Below, piece by piece: positions 35,395 to 47,443 of a stretch of DNA of 64,000 nucleotides (position 1 is the first letter of the stretch; every line of letters begins with the position of its first letter). Both the position numbers and the translations under genes were made by a program. The notes under the pieces are model-generated. The model had not been told where the DNA came from. It made no database searches and saw only the letters and a program-made list of their open reading frames with translations. This DNA comes from Limanda limanda (lineage: Eukaryota > Chordata > Actinopteri > Pleuronectiformes > Pleuronectidae): NCBI RefSeq assembly GCF_963576545.1, contig NC_083638.1, forward strand, positions 28,734,900 to 28,798,899, read 5' to 3'.

Positions 35395-37590
35395 ACTGAT
35401 AGTGTGGATGGTATTTTCAAAGGAGTTTCACATGAATGTGTTAAGGTTAATAAAGCGTTTAAATGTATATACATATCTACATGCCTTTGCTAAATGTCAC
35501 ATTTTTATTATTATTAATATTACTATTGACAATCATATCTTGAGGCATAGTTGTACTTTGCTGTCTAAATATAACAAATGTTTCCTCATTATTTGTTCTT
35601 GTTACTGACTCAAACTATTGATTTTGACAATTTGTGGTACAATAACTTTTTGTAACATTACAACATGAAGTAAAACTGAAACCAGTGGGTTTATATTGTG
35701 CAGAGGTAAAGAAAGTGTCAATAAGTTCAGACACAGCAAAAGTTCTTGTGTGACTCACAGTGTGTGACTTCACCTCATTGATGCAGCCAGCAACCTGCAG
35801 GATTAGACTGAAGCCACAGAGCAGAGCAGTGACTGTGTAGAGATGAACCACAAATCCCTGCTGACGAACACAGGCCAGTGTGACGGCAGCGCAGCGGCTC
35901 AGAGGAGCGGTAGCTGTAATGGGATGACGGCTGCTCCTGACACTTGATGTCATGTAAGAACGAGCAGTTTACTTACAGCCAAAAAGTCAGCGGAAAAATT
36001 ACAGTCAGTCAAGTTACACCATCAACCCTCTCAGCCTCTGTGTCGTCAACAAGAAACTTGTGCCTTCATAATCTGCCATAAAAAGAGACATCATCTTGAC
36101 TGCTGTGCGTCTGCCCTCCTCCAGATAAACATGTACATGTGCAAATGCTTTAGCTGTTATTAAGGACTCTGTTTGATTACAGTAGAATGGTTGGCTGTGT
36201 AATTATGAAGCAGAGAGAAGACAATCAGCTCTTAGTGTGTCAAAGTATTTATGCTGTTTTTTTTCACTGTGAGCCAGGAACACTCATACATTCATCCTGA
36301 AACCTCCTCACACAGGAAGTTTTATTGGCAGGTTTTTAAACATCCAAAAACTAGTGAGAAATGTGGTGGGTCCTGAACACTTCTGGTCATATGTATTCGT
36401 TTAATTTAAGACTTTTCAATTTTTCCTGAAAACTGAATGAATTTTACACAGTGAGAAACTTTAAGATCTAAACATCTTCTTCGGTCCCTAAAAAAAAAAA
36501 TGTTATTTAAAATAAAAAAAATGATCTTTAAAAGATATCTGAACTTTCAGCAGTATGTGTATCAAACTGTGTATTTTGTAGTGTTTAAAATGTGCAATGT
36601 CAATTATTTGTGAATCGCATCATTTTGACCTGTGGACGACACATTAATTTATAATAAAGTGCTTTATACCCTTTTAAACATTTTCATTTGTGATTGACAT
36701 CTTGTTTGCCTTATATATCTGATGAGCCCAAAACACAAAGAAAAGTGGGATAAATTATGTCAGACACCATCAGAGAGAGAAGCTCTGATACCGGTAAATT
36801 AACCATTCAGAAAAACCTGCAGATTTAAAACGTTCATCAGAATTAAACACTCTACACACAGAAGCAGGTCTGAAAACCTCAAACTGGCCCGACTTTGAGA
36901 AGAGGGCACATCACAGATCCTGTCTATTTAATGAATTATGTATTTAAGTGATTACAGTACTCAGAAACAGTCTGGCTTGGCTCCTGTACACATCAATACT
37001 ACTGCATTGCTTGTGATTGTTATAAAAGGTACGCAGGAGGTGTCTTGACTGTTGCTCTTAATGCCACAAATATCTTGTTCAACCATAAGACTTGGAGTTT
37101 GACACATGTTGATGGATCAAAGCTTATGTTCAAATAGTTTATCAATATATGCAAATAACAACAGCACTTCAAAGCAACCTGTCCTAGAAGTTAGCTGTGA
37201 AACAAACTGTGAGTTACCTTCGCAGTTTGTTTCTAGTAAACTTAACTATTAACATCAGCCAATTTTAAGTAATTTAACTAAATTCAGTCCAAGCTTTGTC
37301 AAAACTTTCTTTTCTTTTACGATGACTGATTGTGTGTGGGGTGTTATGTCTCACATGGTTCATGTGCATGGCTACAATGGATCTGAGTTGAGACTGTTTA
37401 ATTTACTAATGACCATCACTGTTGTAGTATTCTAGGTAAAATAACTGTTGTATGTTGGACTTAAATCTCAAGTCTACACATTTCCACCTATATCATCACC
37501 TGTCCATCATCTTTTTGCACTAATCCATGAGGTAAGGTGAATATTATTATTATTATTATTATGTATTATTTTTTTCATGGGTAATATTTA
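35395..37590. other. DNA downstream of gene 1; one coding-like stretch on the minus strand
   Basis: At 35774-35953 the - strand has a 60-codon open segment with G/C-rich third positions and a hydrophobic segment (QQGFVVHLYTVTALLCGFSL), ending exactly at a possible donor GAG|GTGAAG. No clear acceptor or partner exon is seen, so it is not annotated as a gene. The rest is AT-rich and featureless. Confidence 0.35.
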
Positions 37591-37804
37591 TAGGTTCAGT
37601 TTGTAACATTCCTCTCTGTGGAGGCTGCCATGGTTTTTACAGAAGCCTAGACTCAAGAAACTAAACACCTTTTGAGTTCTTATGACAACTACAGCTACCA
37701 CAGGTTCACCTTCATGTTTGAAAGGGGCGAGGTGAGGTTTATTCAGCTGCAACATGCAACTTCACCACTAGATGTTCCTACATTCTACACACCAGACCTT
37801 TAAT
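37591..37804. mobile_element. MITE Z, copy 1 (shortened)
   Basis: It shares with 58928-59305 the left start GGTTCAG.TTGTAA, the block AAACACCTTTTGAGTTCTTA with TGACAACT, the block GGTGAGG...TTCAGCTGCAAC, and the right end CCAGACCTTTAA. It lacks about 170 bp of the left half present in the other copy. The right end retains TTAA; the left has mutated to TTAT. Confidence 0.7.
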
Positions 37805-39615
37805 GTGAGAATAAATCAAATGGTTATCTGGAATCTTTACAGGAAAGCCCTTATTTATTTATTTGTTTATTTATCCCATAGCAGATATAGTGTCTTCCTC
37901 TTATGAGCCTCCCTCTGCAGACCCAGTCTATCCTACCTGCTGTCATGCAGTTACACCTCTCCATCACCTGGCTGCTCTTCTCATCAGCCACCAGCAGAGG
38001 GCAGCTTTCGCTGCTCTAACTACCAGATGAATTATTTTTTGTTACTTTTTATAGTTTCCATTTTATTCCAGCATTTTCTGACAACCTTTCACATTTCAGG
38101 GTCACATACAGCTCCAAACATGTCAATGCATCACTGTCCAGCACAGAATCATCTTTATGAGGTTTAATTACACAGGAAAACTTCCACCACCCGACCAGTG
38201 AAGCTGGAGCTGGGTTTTCAGATGAAGTCTTTTTGTGGGTGTATTTGAGTTCAGTTACATAGATTTTGATTATTTATCGTTGTTCTCACTTTCTTTAAGA
38301 TTTTGTACTGTAGTCATTACAATTTCCTCTATTTTGATCAGGTAACTAGTTCTATTCTCATTAAGTTCATTTGATTGGTTTAGGGTCGGTACAAACAACA
38401 ATATTGTTTGATTAAATTTAGCTTAATTGTGTCATTGAATAATTGTTTAATATACCCAGGTTACTACTACACTTTTGTTGAATGAATATTCAATTATTTT
38501 ACTTTAAGTTACAGGACGTCAAATCATGTATCTATAGATCCATGTCATGTTGTGACATGAAGAGATATTCAGTCTCTATAGCTACTGTTAAAAGTCTGTA
38601 TCTGCCTATTTAAGCTCCAAACTAAATTTCTTTGTATAATATTTTATCCTTGCTGCTCTCGCCACAGGACAAGATATAGGCAGACCATTCTTTGGAGAAG
38701 AATGCGATGGAGGAGTCTAAGTACTGGAAAAACCACAGTCCACTTCATTTTGAGCACTTCATGTTTTTCCTGTCGTCTTTTTCGCCCGTTGTGTCTCCTG
38801 CATCCTTTGTGACAGATCTTTCTGATCTGTAGCAGTCGGAGGCATTTTCCTCTAGGGTGTGTGTATGTGAGTGTAAGTGTTCAGGGTTTGTCACTGCAAC
38901 TTTAAGTGCCAGCATTCCTTGTAGTTATCACTGTGTGGATCTCATCTTCAAATCTAAAATAGAACTCATAAGAAAGCTTTTGATTCAAAGTGTGGCTGGT
39001 TCAGAAAATAATGGAGAGTGGTGTGAAGGTACACGAGTGGACAAGAGGTCCCATTATGAGAGAAACTGAAACTGTGGCAACATCTCCTTCACACTGCCCG
39101 AGGCGTGCTTCGCCACTGATCAGGATAAATTATGTTATCTAGGCTGGACTAATGGCAAACATATAACATGTGTGTTGGTTTCTGAGGGGCGCCCTACTCA
39201 GTGTTAGTAGGAACACATTAATTATTTCTTCATTTTTTTCTTCTGCCATCTCTGACATAACATTTACCATACTTTGGTCATACTTGTTCACTATTCTATT
39301 GTCTGCAATAAGTTTTATGCAAATATTATGCAAATTAATGCTGCTTATTTGAATTTTATTATCTCTCAACTAGAGTTGGCTAATGTTTTGTAGCATGAAG
39401 CTTCTCTAAAGGTTATATTCATTGTAGTATTCTAGATGCACCTTCTTCACAGCTTTCCCACTGTGGACCGACCATTTGCCAACATTTCCCAGCTGGCCTG
39501 GATATTTCATGGAACTGTTCAGGTTTCCTGCTGAGCTGTGGGACGTTTTGATCAAGTCCTGCTAACAACTACCTAACCCTCACAATTCATTGTCATAACT
39601 GCAGATAAACAGGCT
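37805..39615. other. Intergenic DNA, nothing recognisable
   Basis: No coding signals and no dispersed repeat that I can name. Confidence 0.4.
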
Positions 39616-39831
39616 TGATGACCGCTCAAAGTGCTTTACAATACAGTTTTGCCATTCACTCATTCACACACATTTATACAGTGCAGCCAAGGGCAGAATT
39701 TTATTTCTATGAGGGGTCATTTGGGGTTCAGTATCTTGCCCAAGGACACTTCAGCATGCAGATGGGGAGGACTGGTTACGAACCGAGGAGGCCGACTGGC
39801 GACCGCTCTTCCCCTCAGCCACAGCCGCCCC
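39616..39831 (-). mobile_element. tRNA-derived SINE
   Basis: On the - strand the head reads GGGGCGGCTGTGGCTGAGGG (A-box region), then CTCGGTTCGTAACC (B box). The body is AAGTGTCCTTGGGCAAGATA, CTGAACCCCAAATGACCCCT and CTGTATTGTAAAGCACTTTG. Both polymerase III promoter boxes and the body are easily seen, so this copy is less decayed than the one at 22893. Confidence 0.8.
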
Positions 39832-40230
39832 AATAATAATCAGGTATTTGTATTTAAGGCGATACCATCTGTGATGTTTTACTTTTACTGCTGTTCCTCA
39901 GCAGCACTGACACATAGACTATGATAACACAAGGTTGGAACATGCCTCGCTTTTCAGAACTGTTCAACTCACATGTGAGTTCAGGTAGTAAAGGTTGTCA
40001 AACAAGAGCTGAGGGCATCTCCGTTATCTGACAGGTTTATCATGAAGTAAATACTGAGCCAACATGCGTAGAGGCATGCAGCATTTTCTGATTGACTCTG
40101 TATCATTAGGAAATGGAGACTGAAGGACGGATGGTGCTCTCTAGTTTTGCAAAGTCAGCTAATTTGTTGGAGGATCAGCTCATAGAGAATGTTTACTACT
40201 GCAGTTGTGCATCTCACACACATCCACACA

Positions 40231-40236
<6 letters not shown>

Positions 40237-40314
<78 letters not shown>
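40237..40314 (+). repeat. (CA)n microsatellite
   Basis: A pure CA tract of about 39 units, preceded by less regular CACA and CTCT words from about 40215. Confidence 0.98.
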
Positions 40315-40315
<1 letters not shown>

Positions 40316-40686
40316 CCATCAAATCCAGCCAGTGTCTTATGAGGAAGAGTGTTCTCTGCTGTGAAATCCTATTAAGGCGTCACATTCCTCTCAGCTTTGG
40401 TTATTGTGTTTCAGTGGTGCGGCCTCATCCTCAGTCTGCTCTCTCGGTCCATTCTTTATCTCTCCATCCTTTCACATTCCGCACAGGATACAAACCATGG
40501 AGATATATAATATACATATTTAGAAATAATCTTTACACATAATAAGTATAAAGGCCTGCCTCACTCTAAAAAGCATGTTATGAGATAATCTAATGAGCAC
40601 TTCATGCTCAGGCAGATCTCTTGTTGCATAAAAACTACCCTGCTTAGGAAGAGCAGTGTTGTGTGAGTGTGTGTGAGTGTGTGTGT

Positions 40687-40871
40687 GAGTGAGTGTGTGT
40701 GTACACAGTGTGTGTACTGTACATGTGACATGCAGTAGTGCTTTGATGGAGGGAGCTTTATAAAACATTGATAAACTCTCTCACACTGTACATCCACTAG
40801 TTTTTAATGGACCCTGCTGTTTGAAAACCAAAGTGTGTTGTCACTGATGGATACCGGTGATGTTGCTGGTT
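40687..40871. repeat. Duplicated segment, copy A
   Basis: From GAGTGAGTGTGTGTGTACAC through ATGGAGGGAGCTTTATAAAA and CACTGTACATCCACTAGT to GGATACCGGTGATGTTGCTG, this segment matches 44114-44310 in the same order and strand. There are about a dozen mismatches over the roughly 150 non-repetitive bases, by eye. It holds a single copy of the 20-bp unit that is expanded 15-fold at the other locus. Confidence 0.9.
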
Positions 40872-42884
40872 TAATGCTTAGTTTTAACTCTCACACACGT
40901 TGTAGCATTGATGCAGGAAGGAAACACCCAAGAACTTCAAACACATCACAAGGTACTCATAAAGGTTTACCCCTGATTGTCACACAGAAGGTGGTAGGAA
41001 AATGTATTTAAATGATCCTTGTCTGGTTAAGAGCAAGTGTCACACTGGACTGCGAAATAAATCAAAATGCTTCACATGAATATAGGTTTATCAAATGAAA
41101 ATAACCAAAACTAAATTACTATAAAATAACTGAGATAGACGTTCCTGTGCTAAACATAAAAATAGTGGAACTAACATGATTAGTGGTTAAACCCATATGG
41201 GTAACGCACGTGGAACTTTGACCTTCCTCTGTTTCTCCTGCTGATCTAACCGTCATCTGGCTCACAGACACATGGTGGCACCAGAGAGTTTAATTCTAAC
41301 ACCTGGGAGCCCAATGATGAAATGTCTACTTGAAATATGTGTGTTTGAAGCGTTTAGTTTCAAACACAAAATATTATTGTTCTTGTGATGGGAATTTATT
41401 TTCTGTCTTTCCCAGAGAATAATTTGTGAACTTTAGGAATTTAGGGGGACTTGAATAGATAATTCAAAATAATTTTTCATGAAATATATTTCAAAAGGAT
41501 CATAATTTTTATATACAGTTTGTATTGTATCCAAGTCAAACCAACCAATATAAACTATTGTTTTCCTATCATCATTATATAGATCCTGCTCATTAGACGT
41601 CTTTTGAGGGTCGAGCTTAATCCCAACAAGCTTCCTGTGCCTTAAGATGTTTTTCTTTATGACCTGGATGAGAGAGAATCTTAACATAGTTTTAGATTTA
41701 TTTTGTCAGTAAAATTGAAAAAGTATCAGAAGAAACATAATTCTAATGTGAGACTGCAGCTCTCTCTGTGTTTGAAATGTACAATGCTCCATCAGGTAAC
41801 GCTCCAACCTGCCAATAGTGCTCAGATTATTTCTGTCCTGTTTTCTAAGGATTATTTTGTTTTATTTATGTTCCTAGTGACACATGTAAAGCGTCCTTGG
41901 GTCTCTTGAAAGGCGCTATGTAGATTCAACTTATTATTATTATTATTATTTTGTCCGCAGGACCCAACCAATCAGCTCCAGGCTCTCAGCAGACTTATTT
42001 GAGCGTGTTTGTGTTTGGACATTTTATAGTGATGAGCCTCACGAATTTTCTCGACTGTACATAAACTTCTCTTTGGATACTTGACTAGCCAGGGAGTAAA
42101 TGATTTAAACAGAAAGAGTGGGTGCACACTTTAAAACTGATTATGTAAGTAAGACACTGTCTCCCCTTCTCCTCCTGCTGCTTTATTGTAACCTTGACCT
42201 TTGACCTCTGTAAGAGGAACATGAGAAAGAGGGATTTCACTACTCTCTGATGAAGATGATGGTAGTTTTATAACATCTATCACTGTGTTTACCCGACTGT
42301 TCTTAGTACCTATCATATAATCTTTTCTGAGATAAAGCTGTCTTCTTCTCCAGGCTGGAACAATGAGGAGCAGGAGGCGGGGGTGGCACATCTTCTCAGC
42401 TGCTTCACAGACTTGGACCTGTAGCCTCACTGTCACGAGCTTTCCTCTGCTTCCTCCAGGCAAAGGCTAAATAAAATATCAATGGTTCAGTTATACTGGG
42501 CTGGTGTTTGGGTTGAAGTAGTCTCACATGCTGCGCTAGGTTTGCCAGCTGAGAAATCTGTTACCAACACTTTGCAATGTGATGATCATAGCTTTTGCGT
42601 AACATCCCAGCTTCATACTGTTGTTGTTCCTTTATAGAAGTATACACCACGAGCTGCAGTGTGTGAGAACTTCTGTCTGAAATAGATAAACTTGTTTCTC
42701 TGTCCCATCTCATAGAGATAATGTACTATCTAACCCTTTATGCTAAATATCACAAAATGCCGACCCATTGGCACAGTACTGAACTATGTATGTCTTTAAG
42801 GTCCTCAACCAACTACAACTTCAATGTTAAATATATTTTTATATGCACTTTCCAGATTTTGTGTTAGCTACGTAATTGTTTTTA
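40872..42884. other. Intergenic DNA with one repeat fragment
   Basis: At about 41884-41951 the words GTAAAGCGTCCTTGGGTCTC, TTGAAAGGCGCTATGTAGAT and a (TTA)n run form the end of a common fish repeat (GGCGCTATATAAAT type). Otherwise nothing is recognised. Confidence 0.45.
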
Positions 42885-43452
42885 TCAGCCAAAACAACTC
42901 CTAAAAGCCACGCCCCAAAAACACATGAACGTGCACTGCTGGAAGACGACTTTTCTTTGGTTCGATCCCCATCTTCTGACCATCATCTCTGTTTTTGGCA
43001 CAGTTGTCGGCTCCTATCTGCACAAACTGCCTTGACGTCTTCCTCAGCGTCTTCCATGTGTGTGGCTCATCGTTTTCATATTGTAGACGTATCGGTTTTT
43101 GTTCTGTTTTTGTGTCTCTTGAGTGTTGGAAACATCATCAACACACACACTCACTCCCAGTGAATCCTGCGGAGGACCTCCTGCTGTGCGCTCACACCAG
43201 CTCCTCCGGACTTCTCCTGCAGACTTTGTACCGGGGGCCGACTCTGAAGGCTTAACTCTTTGTGTTCACACAGATCTCCAGAGTTCAGTGCATGTCTGAA
43301 AGCAGCTTTAGTGACAGACAGGTACATTAATCAATTATTCATTCAAACATTTTCAAGCAATTTTATTTATTGATGGCTATCAGGACCTGAGGAGGATCCC
43401 AACAAATAAGATAAAGTGTTTCAGACACAACTTCCCAGACCTATCTGTCAGT
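42885..43452 (+). repeat. Dispersed repeat X, copy 2
   Basis: It contains the same two conserved blocks as 25575-26045: AAGCCACGCCCCAAAAACAC at about 42905, and GACCTGAGGAGGATCCCAAC with AAATAAGATAAAGTGTTTC at about 43383. About 360 bp between them is missing from copy 1. That inner part includes CAGAGTTCAGTGCATGTCTG, also seen as a fragment at about 29834. This is the longest copy here. Confidence 0.65.
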
Positions 43453-43766
43453 ATTTCTACATGTTTATTATATTTGTGGATCATATTTAATACTTATGAA
43501 TGCATGCTTTGTGTGAATGCACCGACATGATTGCTTGTCGCCTGTGCAATGACTATGAAGAATTGTAAATAACATTGACCCTGAAACCAAGTCTTAACAC
43601 AGCAAAAGCCTACCTGTGGGGACCTCATCTTTTATTGTCCCCACAGAAACACTGTCAGCATGGGTTAGTACCATAGACTGTATATAAAGATAGTACTAGA
43701 TAGTAATAAAGTTAGTACTTGTTCTGGTCCCCACCGTGCAGTAGAAACAAAACCACACACAAGCTT

Positions 43767-43914
<148 letters not shown>

Positions 43915-43929
43915 CCCTCTCTCTTTGGT

Positions 43930-44082
43930 GGGAGGAGCTTACTCAGTGCCGCTGCTGGGACTTTGTCAGTCTCTCAAACGCAGCGGGCGAGGCTCAGTGT
44001 GTGTGAGACTCGTATTGATTGATTGTCTGATTAGACGAACAAACAAATATCCGTATTATCAGGAGCGGGAGGAGGCGGAGCG
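43930..44082 (+). promoter_or_regulatory. Possible mef2 promoter and first leader exon
   Basis: This is a locally CpG-richer stretch (AAACGCAGCGGGCGAGGCTC, GGAGCGGGAGGAGGCGGAGC) that ends in a good donor, CG|GTAAGT, at 44083. It has no long open frame, as expected of a non-coding leader. It lies 17.5 kb upstream of the mef2 coding exon on the same strand; MEF2 genes usually have distant non-coding first exons. There is no TATA box. The assignment is an inference from composition and one splice site. Confidence 0.3.
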
Positions 44083-44113
44083 GTAAGTGGAGTAAACACG
44101 CGTGAGTGTGTTG

Positions 44114-44310
44114 GAGTGAGTGTGTGTGTACACAGTGTGTGTACTGTACATGTGACAGGCAGTAGTGCTCTGATGGAGGGAGCTTTATCAAACTTTGATA
44201 AACTCTCTCGCACTGTACATCCACTAGTTTCTGATGGACCCTGCTGTTTGAAAAACAAACTGTGTCGTCACTGATAGTTTCTTAGATGGATACCAGTGAT
44301 GTTGCTGCTA
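44114..44310. repeat. Duplicated segment, copy B
   Basis: Homologous to 40687-40871, 3.4 kb away in direct orientation. It differs by substitutions and by a small insertion (about 9 bp, AGTTTCTTAG-like) just before the 20-bp unit. The homology stops at the minisatellite, showing that the array grew after the two copies separated. Confidence 0.9.
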
Positions 44311-44590
44311 TACCAGTGATGTTGCTGCTATACCAGTGATGTTGTTGGTTTACCAGTGATGTTGCTGCTATACCAGTGATGTTGATGGTTTACCAGTGAT
44401 GTTGCTGCTATACCAGTGATGTTGATGGTTTACCAGTGATGTTGCTGCTGTACCAGTGATGTTGTTGGTTTACCAGTTATGTTGCTGCTATACCAGTGAT
44501 GTTGATGGTTTACCGGTAATGTTGCAGAAATATCAGTAATGTTGCTGATATACCAGTGATATTGATGGTTTACAAGTGATGTTGCAGTTG
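44291..44590 (+). repeat. 20-bp minisatellite, 15 units
   Basis: There are fifteen consecutive units of exactly 20 bp with no indels. The consensus is TACCAGTGATGTTGCTGCTA (type A) or TACCAGTGATGTTGATGGTT (type B). From the second unit onward A and B largely alternate, giving a 40-bp higher-order repeat. The last four or five units are more diverged. There is no coding role. Confidence 0.97.
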
Positions 44591-46431
44591 AAGTTGTCTC
44601 CCAAAAGCTATTATATAGCACAGTCACACTGGATACCCTGACACCGTTATAGTACTTTTACACTGACTCTGTTGAGATAACAGCAGTCTTTAAAAGTAAT
44701 AAAACAGATACAGTGCTGCCTGCTGCACATATGTGGATTTGAAATATGTTGTTCTTTAATTTGCCAACCAGTTTCTCCTCCAGGACCTGACTGAGTGAAA
44801 CCACTATCTGAAGCAGAATGAAAGAGCAACTAATACTAAAGTCTGTTCTCTGTATTCTCTCTGTATCCACTTCTATGGAGTGTCATACTTAACAGTGAGT
44901 AATGTTAGACGCTGAGAGACAAACACAAAGTAAAGACAAAACGTGAATTGCGAACAGGAATCTAAACATTAGTGCAACATTTGCAGCAGGGGGCGCTGAG
45001 CAGTTGAGTCTTGCAGGGACGTTTTAATGTTTTTTCAATACGTTCAAAATACATAATAATCACTTTTTCTATTTATGTGTTACAAAACCATTTTGATCAT
45101 TATTAGTTTAGAAAACATGTGACAACAAGTAACTGTATCTGCTCATAATATGTTTAATTTAACTACATAAAAGAGAGTTTTTTTAGACAATATGATCAAC
45201 TACATGATGTTGGTGATTAATCTGGCAAGAAAATCTATGTTTTGGAAGGCATTGTTTATTTACTAAATAGAGTTTTCTTCCTAGAACGATGTTCTTCTCG
45301 AACGGTAACAATTTTTAGTTAGAGTTAGTTTGCTGTTGTATAAACGTCTGTCACAGTCACCCAGTCATCCTAAATCCAAGTTTTACATAAATCACCTCGG
45401 ATTGTTATAGAGTTTTGAATGCTTTTTTTATTAGTCTCTGAAACTGTGGTGACAGGAGGGGCACTCTGCAGTGAATCAGAATTTATAAAAGTGTTTGTCT
45501 TTGATGAACATATGTAATAGTAAAACCTGAGACTTGATGGTAATGTCGTAAAGAGAGCAGTTACTAAATGAGATATTATACAGGCCTGTAAGTCTAAACC
45601 ACACATCATTGTCATCCAGAGACCAACATTTTTGAATTTGTGCAGGCAGGTAAATTGAAAAGTGCTGGCTGAATAGACAGAGACTGTGCTGCTCTCTGTA
45701 GTTTAGGCATCTCTGATGCCCTGCTGCATTGTCCCTGCTCTTTGTTTTCATATTTCATTAGGCGAGCTAGCAGCATGTAGCGTCACCTTCAATTATCCTC
45801 CCTGTCAGTGGAGCGACAGTGGCTGTCTGCTGGCTTTAGTGATTATAGGCTTCAGGGGACAGGTAATCAGGTCATGGTAACACTGTCACCCTGTCAGACT
45901 GCTCAGACTCCTCAGACCACAGGGAGCATATGGGACGGGAGAACTCCACCATCTTCACTCAGGGTTTTCTTACCAATCTTAGGTAGACTGATAATGTTTG
46001 ATGTGAAGTGCAGCACATTTCATAACAGTTTAGTGTAATGTGATGGTGTTTCTTTTGAATTGTGTTAAGTTCATGTATGATGTTAAAGACGCACTTTCTG
46101 TATGTGTGAGTCAAAAGATTTGGCCTGGTTACCGGTAACCGCAGGTGGGGAGTTTATTATTGTCAATTTAAGCATGTTAACATTCTGACATACGCATGTT
46201 GCTCAGAGCATTGCTGTGGTAGCCTCACGTAACTGTTAGTGTTGCTGTAGATTCCCAGTTTTGTTATATTAACAGTGTATTACCATGAAACAATGATCCC
46301 ACAAAGAATAATCTCCTGACTCTGCACTTCAAGCTCATTGTTTTTTGTTATCTGATCTGAACGTTACTGACTGGTTCAATCTTTCCACTCTATCAATGTA
46401 GATCTCAGCTACCGTAAGCAACTATCCATCA
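44591..46431. other. Intergenic DNA, nothing recognisable
   Basis: No gene or named repeat. A 14-bp perfect palindrome, GGTTACCGGTAACC, lies at 46127-46140. Confidence 0.4.
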
Positions 46432-46805
46432 TCATGGACTGGATATAAATATGCCAGATTTTTCTTCACTTCCTCGCACTATCCAGCAATGAAGCCAGAA
46501 TATCCCAGATATGATTGCTGCCATCTTGCACATTTTGAACCAGTCTGTGCAGTAGTAAATTGGGCCACCAGGTTTCGCTGATACATTCGCTCGACCAGTC
46601 TCAGCTCAATCCTGATCTTTCACCCTGTTTTCATAGCACAATCACAGAAACCATTTAGGGGAAAAATTGTTTGATGTGTACTTTGACTTTTTAAGTTTGG
46701 TCCATGTCCATCCACTAACATGGAGGAGGTGGGATTTATGACCTATACTGCAGTGCAGCCATCCACAAGGTGGCGATCGAGATGCTTTGCTTGGAAGGCA
46801 CTTAT
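46432..46805. mobile_element. MITE-like fish repeat W
   Basis: The left end TCATGGACTGGATATAAATA resembles a CCATAGACTGTATATAAA terminal motif. The right part contains AACATGGAGGAGGTGGGATT, TATACTGCAGTGCAGCCATC and AAGGTGGCGATCGAGATGCT, a block I know from a common percomorph repeat with that same terminal motif inverted at its far end. The right terminus is missing here. A stray ACCATAGACTGTATATAAAG at about 43672 is another piece of the family. Confidence 0.55.
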
Positions 46806-47359
46806 GTTTGTAAACATTCTATGTCCACCACCAAACCACAGACAGTCAAAGTTATCTACTAGCTAGCTGCTGGCTGACATTCAGACTTGGAGTTGGTGGG
46901 GACTTTAAACAGAAACACAACTTCATAGTCGCTGCTTTGCGTGTCAATGGGCAGCTGTCGACACATCCATCAGATGAACTTGAAAGGTGATGATTTGTTG
47001 TGTTTACAGCTTCCCTAAATGAAATAATGTTGCTGGAGAATAGGCTTCATAAAATTTTTAAGCTAAAGACATTTAAATGGCTCCTTTTTATGCTCCCTGT
47101 GCAAATAATCTTTCATGGTCCCGTTTTATGGTGCAGGCTCATCAAATTATCTGGATAACTTTGTTATCATTCAAGAGTAAAACCCATAAACGCTTGTGTT
47201 GGAAGTTGAAAAAGCATTGCACATGAAATGTGGCCGAGTCACACACACTTGATCACATTAGGACTTTTTGTGGGGGGTGCTCTAAAATCTCTAAGGTAAA
47301 TCACAGACTATGTATTACATTGAGTACTGTTCATTGCACAACCCTGTGCATTGAGGGTA

Positions 47360-47443
<84 letters not shown>

